64,000 bases of DNA, from positions 22,017,501-22,081,500 of the forward strand of contig CM076144.1 in the NCBI GenBank assembly GCA_038025085.1. Reading direction: 5' to 3'. Source of the DNA: Tetragonia tetragonoides. Lineage: Eukaryota > Streptophyta > Magnoliopsida > Caryophyllales > Aizoaceae. Shown piece by piece: positions 1 through 9,573 of this stretch; position 1 is the stretch's first letter, and each line of letters opens with the position of its first letter. The translations under genes and the position numbers were made by a program. The notes below the pieces were generated by a model. That model saw only the letters and a list, made by a program, of their open reading frames with translations. It ran no database searches and was not told the DNA's origin.

Positions 1-700
1 AAGAAAGATACCGTCTCTAACCAAAACTCACACTTTGACAACTTGGCGTAAAGTTGATGTCTTCGTAAGGTCTCCAAAACAATACGTAAGTGTTGCTCAT
101 GCTCCTCAGCGTTTTTCGAGTAAACTAGAATATCATCAATAAAGACTACAACAAACTGGCCTAGGTAAGGCTGAAACATACGGTTCATCAAGTTCATAAA
201 TTTCGCAGGTGCGTTCGTGAACCCAGAAGGCATCATAGTGAACTCGTAGTGCCCATACCTTCTCCTAAATGCGGTCTTTGAAATGTCAGGCTCGGAAATC
301 CTCAACTGATGGTATTCTGATCATAGGTCTATCTTTGATAAAAGAGACGCTCCACACAGTTGGTCAAACAGATCGTCAATACTGGGAAGGGTATCGATTC
401 TTGATCGTGATCTTGTTCAACTCGCGGTAGTCTATACACAGTCTCATACTACCATCCTTCTTTCTCACGAACAAAACTGGAGCACCCCAAGGCGATACAT
501 TCAGAGTATGTATCCCTTCTCCAACAAATCCTCCAGTTGTGTCTTCAGTTCTTTCATCTCAGTAGGTACCATGCGATACGGTGCTTTCGAAATCGGAGCA
601 GAACCAGGAGTTAGGTCGATCGATAAGTCGATAATGCGTTGCGGATGCATTCTGGGAATCTCTTCAGGAAAAACGTCGGCGTACTCCGAAATACAGGAAT
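1..700 (-). pseudogene. Element A reverse transcriptase, N-terminal half
   Basis: Reading leftward, this encodes the start of a gypsy reverse transcriptase. The motif PYRM, the EDLLEKGYI segment, [11 protein letters not shown], the [17 protein letters not shown] block and the catalytic FIDD (about 130-145) are all recognisable. The reading frame shifts several times between about 250 and 500, so the enzyme would not be made. The rest of pol is beyond the left edge. The enzyme family copies the element's RNA into DNA in cytoplasmic virus-like particles. Confidence 0.85.
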
Positions 701-1300
701 AGGTTGCGGAGCTTCCGTTTTCGCGACTTGTATCCATCACATGACAAAGGTAAATCGCTTCACTCTTAGTCACGTACTGCTTGATTTTCATGGTCGCCAT
801 CACCTTCAGCTTAGGCTTGACCACAACTCCTCGATAAGTGATTCTTCTTACCTCTAGGGCCTCGCAAAGAAACACGTTGTTCGAAACACTCTATCTTAGC
901 CCTGTACTTGGCTAACCAGTCCATTCCCAAAATAACGTCAAATTCATTCAACTCGAACTTAATCAAGTCTGCAGGTAGCTCAGAACCAGCTATACTAATT
1001 GAACACTTCTGGTACAACGAATTACAACTAACATTCGACCCATTAGGCATCGTAATGTTTGCCCTATACACTGAACTAGGTTCCAGGCCTATTTTTGTAG
1101 CAAAGCTCTTAGAAAGAAAAGAATGCGATGCACCAATATCAAACAAAACAAAAGCGGGATAGGAATTAACAAGAAAAGTACTAGTGATCACGTTCGGGTT
1201 TGCTTCTGCCTCATTGCGGTTCATCACATAGATTCTGCCATTAAACCCTGTATTGTTGTTGTTGTTCGGCGCAGGGTTTGCAGGTGCACGAACTTGCGCT
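701..1300 (-). pseudogene. Element A aspartic protease region of pol
   Basis: A retroviral-type aspartic protease lies between gag and RT. The visible blocks are FVLFDIGASHSF (active-site loop), AGSELPADLIKFEL and DVILGMDWL. The usual D-S/T-G catalytic triad reads D-I-G here, so even an intact copy might be inactive. The frame is open from about 1240 to the stop at 811, and the RT-proximal part continues in another frame from 875. This family cleaves the Gag-Pol precursor. Confidence 0.8.
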
Positions 1301-2502
1301 TGATTGTTCAAATGCGTTGTTGCGGTTATTGTTGTTGTTGTAACCCCCGTTTCCACAGTAGTTACCATTATTACCGCGATAGTCATTTCCACTCCCACCA
1401 CGATTGTAGTTGTTATCGCGGCTTTTCCTATTGCTATTTCTTCCTCGGCTCCAACACTCAGAAGCTTTGTGACCAGGCTTGTTGCATTCATAACACTGCA
1501 GCACGTCACCACGACACTTCTTACCAGGATGCACCTTGTTACAGCGAGTACAAGGCGTATTCCTTCTAGCCATTATTGTAGCTCGATGACTATTCGAGTC
1601 ATGATTCATATTCGTACTGTGGTTCTGACCACCACCTTGGTAATTGTTGTTGTTGTCATTTCGTCTTGGCCTTTTGTCGCCATTGTTCGAGTACGAGGGA
1701 TTGCCTTCGTCGCGCTTGTTCTTTCCCAAATGTGAATCAAGACGTCCCACAATCCTTTCCTGATTCAGGGCCTTGTCATAAGATTCCTGAAAAGTCACAG
1801 ATTATCCAGCGATAAAACATTGAATGCCAAATTTCAGTCCATCCTCGAACCTTTTGATTCGTTCAGCTTCAGTTGTCAGCATATTGGGAGCAAAAATAGA
1901 AAGCTCGTTTAACTTGGCAGCATACTCAGCCGCAGACAGCTTTTCTTGGCTCAACCCTTCAAATTCGCGTTGTTTAAGGCGTTGCAAGGAACTAGGATAA
2001 AATCTAGCCTGAATGGATTCCTCAAACAATCTCAATTATAGTTCGGCACTGCAAGCAAGTCCGTTCACACATCGCTCCACCACATGTTAGCTTCACCTTT
2101 CAGGTAATAAGTCCTAGAGCTAATCTTCATGTTGTTAGGCCGACTCGTAGCCAGGAACAACTTTTCAAAATCAATGATCCAATTATCCAGTTTAATCGGA
2201 ACAGCACCACCCTCAAACGTAGGAGGTTTAAGAGCGTCAAAGTCTCAGAAACTGCGCGTTTCAGATGCTTGTGCGGTCTCCATCTGCTCTTGGCGTTCCA
2301 ATTGTCGCGCCATGATCTCGACCACGTCGATCTGACCATCCTCAAGCCTAGCAATCCTATCGGCATTGGTTGTCATTTCACGATCTGAGAATATAAAAGT
2401 AATGGTATGAAAACCATTCAAACAATTGGCACATCTCGACCCTTTAAGGTCTAATTGAGAGATATAGGTTGTAGTTGAATCCTTTCTCTTGACATTTAGC
2501 AT
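1241..2502 (-). pseudogene. Element A gag
   Basis: Capsid and nucleocapsid remnant in several frames. 2245-2502 gives an N-terminal helix-rich piece (ADRIARLEDGQ, ARQLERQEQM). 1802-2035 matches retrotransposon Gag (ESIQARFYPSSL, EYAAKLNELS). 1241-1798 gives a basic, Asn/Gly-rich nucleocapsid with one CX2CX4HX4C zinc knuckle (CYECNKPGHKASEC). Frame changes near 2130 and the stop at 1802 show it is a pseudogene. Gag packages the element RNA. Confidence 0.8.
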
Positions 2503-2601
2503 TTAGCATATAAGTTTCGATGATCGACCTTACATTGTAGGTCTAAGCATTATACTTGATTTATTGTTCTCAGTTCTCATGCATAACAGTTCGATAGGCA
2601 T
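2503..2601. other. Non-coding leader of element A, left of LINE-1
   Basis: AT-rich sequence between the gag start and the LINE-1 insertion. The last ten bases (2592-2601, CGATAGGCAT) recur at 7621-7630 just past the LINE poly(A), marking the LINE target-site duplication. No ORF was seen. Confidence 0.6.
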
Positions 2602-2686
2602 AATAATAAAAAAGAACATGCTCTAGAAAATGCTCTGATGGCGTAGGATAAGCCGATATGGCTAACGTGCGCTAACTCAGCCATTT

Positions 2687-3688
2687 ATGGGGAGGAAACA
2701 ATCGACTACTGTTCCATTGAAGGACTTTCTGGGTTCTTCAGCTAGAGAAGCAATCCAGCTTGAGAGTATTGACGAAGAAGAAATTCAAGACGAAAACGAA
2801 TTGGACTAGGGAAATTATAGTTCGTTGTCACGTGGATTACCAAGGTTTGAATGTTCTGCTGAAAATCAACCCAGACCTTCAAGACGGCTAATTATGTTCC
2901 CTACTCCAAGTGATTTGAGTGCTACTACACCATCAACTCCGGCACTGGGGGTTGTTACCCCGGTTGTTTTGACTCAACCACCACAAAGCTGCTCCCCTCA
3001 GCGAGATGCGATGGAATCTCCAGTTGAGGTAAACCAGGAAACTAATGAGACTGATTTAAATACTAGGGTTCCTTCAAATCGTATTGCTTGTGATGAGTTT
3101 AAGTTGAAATTTATCTCACCTTTGATTAAGAAGGGTAAATCTGTGGCACAATTGTAAAAATCTGAATTTGCACTTGCGTGTAAGAGATAGGATTCTGCTT
3201 TAATTGGTTTTGTGCTAGGTGACGCTCCCTACTTTAGCCAGATGGAGAAGTATGTTGAGGCCTATTGGAATTTTGTTGATGCCCCTAAATGTTTTCTGCA
3301 TGAAGAGGGTTATTTCATTTTCAAATTCAAATCAGTGAATGATATGAATGAAGTGCTTAATAGAGGACCTTATGCGTTTAATTCTAAACCCTTTATCTTG
3401 AAGAAATGGGCAATAAATTTTGTCATGGATCAGGCTAGCTACAGAACTGTACCCTTATGCATTCAGCTGCCTAATCTTCCCCTTGATTGCTGGTCTATGG
3501 ATTCCTTAAGTCGTATTGGTAGAGATATTAAGAAGTATATTTCACAAAATAAAGTTAGCTTTATTGCACTTCTTCAGACTAGAGTGAAGGAGAATAAAAT
3601 GGCAAAAATAGCAGATAAACTTAATCACCAGTGGTTGCATTTTTGTAACCATGATGATGCAGTCAATGGCAGAATCTGGATCTCCTAG
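2687..3688 (+). pseudogene. LINE-1 ORF1 (DUF4283), fused by deletion to ORF2 endonuclease
   Basis: The ATG at 2687 opens a 40-residue frame (MGRKQSTTVP..., ending at TAG 2807). It continues in other frames at 2825-3157 (Ser/Thr/Pro-rich N-terminal region) and 3212-3688. The last piece holds the DUF4283 core (EEGYFIFKFKS, GPYAFNSKPFIL, PLCIQLPNLPLDCW, DSLSRIG). Directly after DSLSRIG the protein changes to an endonuclease segment (KVSFIALLQTRVKE, CNHDDAVNGRIW) that in LINE-2 belongs to ORF2. The zinc knuckle, the inter-ORF spacer and the first residues of ORF2 are therefore missing. ORF1 of this family is a nucleic-acid-binding chaperone. Confidence 0.8.
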
Positions 3689-6600
3689 GATCCCTCACAG
3701 CTTTCTGTTCAGATTATCTATACTTCAGATCAGTTTGTACACCTGGCCATGGTTTTTGCTGATGATACTACTATTTTTCTCACAGTGATATATGATAAGA
3801 ACGGTGCTATTGCTAGACACAGATGCTGGAATGATATTGAAACTTTTGGGAGAAATATTACTATACCTTGTCTTGTTTGGGGGGATTTCAACGCAACTTT
3901 GCACATTTCTGAAAGGATTCAGGCTAGAAATCAGTTATCTGGTACAGAGGAGCTCCAGGACTTGTGTTACAATCTGAACCTGGAAGATATTAGAGCCAAG
4001 GGCATGGACTATACAAGGAGTAATAAGCAACAAGTTCAGGAGAGAATGTATAGCAAGATAGATAGAGTCCTGGGGAACTTTGAGTGGTTATCTACATATC
4101 CCAATGTGGAAGCTGATTACCTAGCTCCATATATTTCAGATCACTCCCCTGCCCTCCTTGTGCTACAAAATGATGGAAATGATACAAAAAAACCATTTAG
4201 GTTTTTTAATCATTGGATTGATAGGCAAGGATACAAAGAGCTTGTTCAAGACAACTGGAGCTTCCTTGGACAGGGTTCTAAGATGTACTGTGTTGTGCAG
4301 AAACACAAGAAGGTGAAAGCAGCTATAAAGTCCTCTAATCTCTATTGTTCTCCACTGGAATCCAAGATTAATGAAGCACAGAAAGCCCTGATTCATAGCC
4401 AGGGGCTACTGACAGCTGATATTTTCAACCCTGCACTAATTGACAGAGAGCATCAAGCTATGGAGCAACTGAAGAAGCTGAGAGATACTGAAGAAGTTGT
4501 AATAAGGCAGAAATCCAGGCATAACTGGATTACAGCTGGGGATGACAATACAAGATACTTCCATGCATGTGTAAAAAGTAGGAGAGCTTTCAACAAAATC
4601 TCCTCTATTTATACAGCTGGGAATATTAAACTCACTGTGATGGATGAGATTCAAACTGAATTCCTGAATTTCTTTCAAGGGATGATGGGCTCTTGTGCTC
4701 ATGAATTACTTGCAATTGATCCCTTTGTCAAGAGAAATGGCCCATGCCTCTCAGTAGAGCAACATATTGAACTGTGTGCAGACTTCTCTGCACACAGAAA
4801 TCAAGGCAGCACTTTAGGAGATTGAAGATGAGAAGGCACCTGGCCCAAATGGATTTACAGCAGCTTTCTACAAATCCTCTTGGGACTCTATTGGTTCTGA
4901 TATTGTGAAAGCTATTTCTAACACCTTCCACTCACGTAAAATGCTCAAGTCTCTTAATTGCACTTCTGTGGCCTTAGTGCCTAAGAAGACTAATCCTACT
5001 TATGTCAGTGACTATCGTCCTATTGCCTGCTGCAATGTACTATACAAAATTAGAGTCGGCAAAAACTGACACGACACGATAACACGACATGAACCGGACA
5101 CGAAATAAACGGGTTAGCGTTGAGATTTTTGACACGATTAACTTAAGCGGGTCGACACGAGTAACACGTTTACTTAAATGGGTTGGGTTAGTGTTGAGAT
5201 TTTCAATATGAAATTGACACGCTCTGACACGATTATTCAAACATGTCGAGAAATAAGTCACTTAACTAATTATAATATCAGAAAATAAACTTCAAATCTA
5301 TGATATTCATTAGTTCAAATGACTAATACACCAATGGAAGCTTAAAAGTGATGTTTCAAAATTTATTTTCTATTTTTTTATTAGTTTTTTATGTTGTATT
5401 TTTTGTTTTCTGAAAAAAATCATATTTAAAAAGTTAAGCGGGTCAATACGAATAACACGATTATTAAGCGGGTTGGGTTAGTGTTGAAGGTTTCCGACAC
5501 GATTAATAAATGGGTCGGGTTAGTGTCGGGAGGTTTCTGACACGATTATCTTTGACCCGAACACTGATATGACACGACACGACCTATTTGCCAGCTCTAT
5601 ACAAAATACTCTCTAAGGCATTAGCCAATAGATTGAGTATTGTGTTGCATGGTCTTATTCTTCTTGAGCAATCTGCATTTATTAAAGAGAGATTAATTGT
5701 TGATAATATTATTTTGGCTCATCAACTCATCAAGCACTATAGTAGGAAGGGTATTTCTCCTAGGTGCACACTCAAGATTGATCTAAGGAAAGCATATGAT
5801 TCTCTTGAATGGGGATTCCTTGAGCAAGTTCTGCATGGCATGCACTTCCCAGTGAAGTTTGTGAGATGGATTATGATGTGTATAACCACTGTGAGCTATT
5901 CTCTCTTGTTTAATGGTAGCCCAATGCCTTCATTTACTGCAAAGAGAGGACTAAGGCAGGGTGACCCCTTATCGCCTTATTTATTTGTCATTGCTATGGA
6001 TTACTTATCCAGGTGCCTTAGAGATTTGAAGAATGAGAAAGCTTCAAATATCACCCTAGATGCAAGAACTTTTCCCTGATCCATTGTGTATTTGCAGATG
6101 ATCTTTTGCTGTTCTCTAGAGGGGATTTTGATTCTGTTACAGCACTCATGGGGAAGTTCAACATGTTCTCATCTTGCTCAGGCTTGAAGGCTAATGAGAA
6201 TAAATCAGAGTTATACTTTGGAGGAGTTGCCTGTGATATTAAGCAATGTATCCTGAATGCATTGAATATGCAGGAGGGAGAGTTGCCTTTCAGATACCTT
6301 GGAGTCCCCTTGACCTCCAAAAGACTTCACGCAAAGCACTATGATACCCTGGTTCAGAGAATGATTGAGAGGGTGCAATCATGGACTTCTAAGTTTCTTT
6401 CTTATGCAGGAAGATTACAACTAATCAAATCAGTTCTATTCTCACTGCATAAATTTTGGGCCCAATTCTTCCATATTCCACTGATTGTTATCCATAATAT
6501 TGAGCAAGTCTGTAGGAGATTTCTATGGCCAGGAACTTCTAATCCTAGTTCAAGAGCATTGGTAGCTTGGGAGGATCTCTGTATTCCAATTGCTAGAGGA

Positions 6601-7383
6601 GGGCTTGGGCTGTTTAATTTCAAGCTGTGGAACAAAGCCTCTCTAGGAAAGCTACTTTGGGATATTCAGCATAAAAAGGAGAAACTCTGGGTTAAATGGG
6701 TCAATACCTATTACATTAGGGAGAGAAACTTTTGGTCCATGCAGAAACCACAGCAAGCTTCTTGGCTCATTCAAAAGGTGTTTGATAATAGGATTGATCT
6801 GCAATAATTTGTATGTTCTCAAGTTGTGTATAAAGTCAGTAAAGCCTACAAACTACTGCTACCTGCTAGATCTAGGCAGCTTTGGTCATCAGTAATATGG
6901 AACTCTATTGCTCTACCAAGATGGAGGTTTATTGGCTGGCTGTGTGTGAAGGAGAGACTACCTATATGGCTTAATTTGAGAAGAATTGGTGTGCAGGGGC
7001 CTAGTATCTGTATTCTATTCAAACAGGCAGAGGAAAGCTTTCAACATACTTTCTTTGATTGCATTTTCGTGCAGCAGCTTTGGCAAAGAATGTTTCAGTG
7101 GTTTAATCTGTCTCAGCCAAGCTGGCAGTGGTCAGATGTGCACAAGCAGATGAGTAACCTTTTCAAAGGCAAACATATTCGAAATAGAACTATGTGTGTT
7201 TGTTTTACAGGAGTGATTTACTATACTTGGAAAGAAAGGAATGCCAGAATATTCCAAGAGAAGCAAACCACAGCAGAGCAAGTAATGAAAGAGATCATAT
7301 CTGCACTACACGCTAGAGCTGCAAAATCTGCAAACAAGAAAATCAGACATTACTTTATGCTTAAACTTAATTACTTCTGTTGA
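3689..7383 (+). pseudogene. LINE-1 ORF2: endonuclease, reverse transcriptase, zf-RVT
   Basis: 3749-4825 encodes the C-terminal half of the APE-type endonuclease (GDFNATL, SDHSPA) and the linker into RT (WITAGDDNTRYFH). A frameshift near 4800 precedes the EKAPGPNGFTAAFY block. RT resumes after the hAT insertion at 5600 (SAFIKERLIVDNI, KIDLRKAYDS, GLRQGDPLSPYLF). The catalytic FADD is at about 6091-6102, after a second frameshift. The thumb and C-terminal region continue to 6807 (FRYLGVPLTSKRL, SYAGRLQLIKSVLFS). After a stop, the zf-RVT region runs 6826-7383. Nearly all catalytic motifs can be seen, but at least three frame breaks and the insertion inactivate it. Confidence 0.85.
5051..5599. 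mobile_element. Non-autonomous hAT element (MITE-like), 549 bp, in LINE-1
   Basis: The ends are inverted repeats: TAGAGTCGGCAAA at 5051 and the complement of TAGAGCTGGCAAA ending at 5599. The 8-bp target-site duplication TACAAAAT is perfect (5043-5050 and 5600-5607). Removing the element plus one TSD copy restores the LINE RT frame across VLYKILSK. The TAGAG-type terminus with an 8-bp TSD is typical of plant hAT elements. The interior has no ORF. Instead, degenerate arrays of CACGA and GGGTTAGTGT-type motifs lie on both sides of an AT-rich centre. Confidence 0.9.
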
Positions 7384-7620
7384 TTTTATTTGGTGTAGTA
7401 GTTCTTTTGAACTCTGTGAGTGTTGAGATGTAGTGTATGTTGTGAAGCCTTTTTGGTGCCAGGTAGTCAGTGTTTGTAAATAGATGAGCTAGTTGTGGCT
7501 CGTCTATGTAGGCAGCAGTAGAGAGATGAGGAGTTTTTGTGCAACCTGGTCTGATTGTAAAAACCATCCTATTTTGGGAGTAATTAATATAATTTCTTAC
7601 TTTCCAAAAAAAAAAAAGCA

Positions 7621-8088
7621 CGATAGGCATGTAATACACTTCAGACACATTGGTCTCACATGAATAGACAATGACATTCATAATTCACATATTGAGGCTC
7701 CATACTAGTTTAGTAGGGCAATAAACAATCACACGTAATCATATTGATATGCTTTAACTCTTGGCTCACAATTAATTTGATAATGCTCAATGAAAATTTG
7801 CCATAAATTCGACATGGATTTCCCATCATGTCACGATGATATGAGATAGAATTCATGCTTTTAGTCAACCATGTAATTATGTGATAGAGACAATCATGTA
7901 AACAAATCTCAATGACATTCATGTAATCAAATGAAATAGAATAAGATAGATTGCAAAAATAAATAAGAATAATAAATATTTGTTTCTTAGGCAACTACAT
8001 CACACCAACCAATCTTATCCACGCAGGGTCATCACAATAATGAAATAATGTTTCTAAAACAAACGATTAATCCTAGTCAACTAAACTA
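7621..8088. other. Non-coding leader of element A between LINE-1 and its extra ORF
   Basis: AT-rich stretch resuming element A after the LINE-1 target-site duplication. I see no conserved ORF or structural element. It corresponds in position to the roughly 490-bp spacer between gag and the CACTA insertion in element B (17847-18337). Confidence 0.5.
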
Positions 8089-9069
8089 CTAAACATCGAT
8101 GGGGTTTTGCTTCGATCCAGGAGGTGTATCATAATCATCTTTCCTCATTGGCTTCATTTCCGTACATGGCGTGTAAGGATGCGCGTAGTCTCTGAGCTTT
8201 TGAGGCATGAAGCGCCTTATAAAGTTATCCACAAGCTTGTGCTTTTTCGACCAGCAGCTTTCACAGATGTCTTTCGGAGCAGGCACTATGACATGGTTGA
8301 CCTTCCACTCAAACTCAAACAAGCATAGCTCATTGCCAACATCCTTGAAACGTAGCGCCCACCGTTCGCATATTCCATGATTCTCGTAGTTGATGTAGCC
8401 ACTCTTCAATACCACATCGTCGTACTTCTCCTTGAGACCTCTCCAAGGATGCATGTTGGGTAAGCGAGCAAGTAAGAGTTCCACCCAAAAACCTTGGTGT
8501 ATCCTCGTACGATTCTCATACTCGTAACGGTCGATCACAGTGTATGCACGATGAATGTAGGCACGGATGTAATCTACCTCGGCATCAGTGGCAAAGAACT
8601 GCTCCACAGGAGAAGACACATCAGTAGGAGGCGAAAGAGGTACAGAGTTGTTGTCGCTTGCATCACCAATATCCTCTAAGTCCGGCATGCTAGGTGAAAC
8701 AGGGACTCCAGCTCCATACTTGAATTGCATCTCGAGTTCGACAGGGTTCGGCTCAACATTTGCCTCGTCAGCCTCAGTTTCGGACCCAGTATATTCCTCC
8801 TCATACTCAGGATCCTCATTAGCTTCCAAGTCATAGTTGATGTCGATTGGCACGTCGCCATCATGACCACCGTCCACGGCGGCTTGATCCACTTCGTGCG
8901 CGTCACGGTCGTGCACCACGGGCATGGCTGCGGCCTCGTCATGCTCGTCGTACATTGGCTCGCTGTCTGAGGAATGCACGTATTCCACCTCATGCTCAGG
9001 TGTAACAATCATAGCTCGCGGTTTCCTACCCTTAGTTGACTTCATCGCGGTCAAATGCGTGATATCCAT
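8089..9069 (-). CDS. Unrecognised 326-residue ORF between LTR and gag of element A
   Basis: An intact 326-residue frame with an ATG start at 9069, just downstream of the primer binding site on the element's strand. The N-terminal half is strongly acidic (many D/E residues, e.g. EADEANVEPNPVELEM). The C-terminal half looks globular, with several W, C and aromatic positions (QGFWVELLLARLPNMHPW, ICERWALRFKDVG, DICESCWSKKHKLVDNFIRR). There is no signal peptide or membrane segment. I do not recognise the family. Its intactness contrasts with the broken gag-pol next to it. Element B has another unrecognised acidic ORF at the same relative position (19701-20435). It could be an element-encoded accessory protein or a captured host fragment. 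Confidence 0.6.
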   Translation of the reverse strand: MDITHLTAMKSTKGRKPRAMIVTPEHEVEYVHSSDSEPMYDEHDEAAAMPVVHDRDAHEVDQAAVDGGHDGDVPIDINYDLEANEDPEYEEEYTGSETEADEANVEPNPVELEMQFKYGAGVPVSPSMPDLEDIGDASDNNSVPLSPPTDVSSPVEQFFATDAEVDYIRAYIHRAYTVIDRYEYENRTRIHQGFWVELLLARLPNMHPWRGLKEKYDDVVLKSGYINYENHGICERWALRFKDVGNELCLFEFEWKVNHVIVPAPKDICESCWSKKHKLVDNFIRRFMPQKLRDYAHPYTPCTEMKPMRKDDYDTPPGSKQNPIDV

Positions 9070-9249
9070 CTACAAAAAGGGCAAGTAAACAATAAGAACA
9101 TTTAAATCACAAACAAGGTCATTTCAAGTAATTCCAAACTTCTAGGACTACTACGCTCAACGACTTTACTTGTATTTTATTTTCCCCAAAATGAAACTAA
9201 TCTTTATTAATTCATTTATTAAACCTATGCAACCTATTAAAACTAGGGC

Positions 9250-9261
9250 TCTGATACCATT
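9250..9261 (-). promoter_or_regulatory. Primer binding site of element A
   Basis: The minus strand reads TGGTATCAGAGC, the standard plant retrotransposon complement to the 3' end of initiator tRNA-Met. It lies two bases inside the LTR boundary at 9264. It primes minus-strand DNA synthesis. Confidence 0.9.
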
Positions 9262-9263
9262 TG

Positions 9264-9573
9264 TAACACCATCGAATTTACAACGATTTCCTGGGAACTA
9301 TCGACGACATTATACATGACTCGACACCACTAAACCGTCCCAAGCCCGAGGTTTGTTAAGTCCATTAAAGTACTATTACAACTTTGCCTTCTAGGGCACA
9401 AACCAAAAATCCCACAATCCAAAAGAGTAACAAGTTTAGAGAACAAGCCCAACATCTAACTTCAAGGCTACACATCCTCACTCTGCAATACCTGCACTTT
9501 GGTTTCCGTGACAGAAATAACGTACAGAAGAAAAGAGAAGAAACAAAAGAAAACAAAAATCAGATAAACTGAA
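9264..9573 (-). repeat. Element A 5' LTR, internal-side fragment
   Basis: In plus orientation the LTR starts TGTAACACC directly after the primer binding site. It is cut at 9573 by the insertion of element B, whose target duplication CTGAA is 9569-9573 and 23551-23555. The LTR resumes at 23551. Confidence 0.85.

Larger units (their letters stand above)
2602..7620 (+). mobile_element. LINE-1, plant L1-type retrotransposon, internally deleted
   Basis: A plus-strand non-LTR retrotransposon. It has an ORF1 with a DUF4283 domain, an ORF2 with endonuclease, reverse transcriptase and zf-RVT, a short 3' UTR and a poly(A) stretch at about 7606-7617. The ten-base repeat CGATAGGCAT lies immediately outside both ends (2592-2601 and 7621-7630), which supports insertion by target-primed reverse transcription into the leader of element A. 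It belongs to the same family as LINE-2 (26442-31340), which shares the DUF4283, RT and zf-RVT blocks. A 549-bp hAT element interrupts the RT. Confidence 0.9.

Noticed and set aside
1123..1735. Plus-strand ORFs opposite element A gag
   Set aside because: Antisense shadows of the Asn/Gly/His-rich nucleocapsid coding strand.
3749..3790. FADD motif (MVFADDTTIF) read as an RT active site
   Set aside because: It lies between endonuclease motifs, before GDFNATL. The true RT FADD of LINE-1 is at about 6091-6102, so this is a coincidence.
8494..9008. Overlapping ORFs at the extra ORF of element A
   Set aside because: Shadow frames. The 326-residue frame has the best length, start and amino-acid composition.
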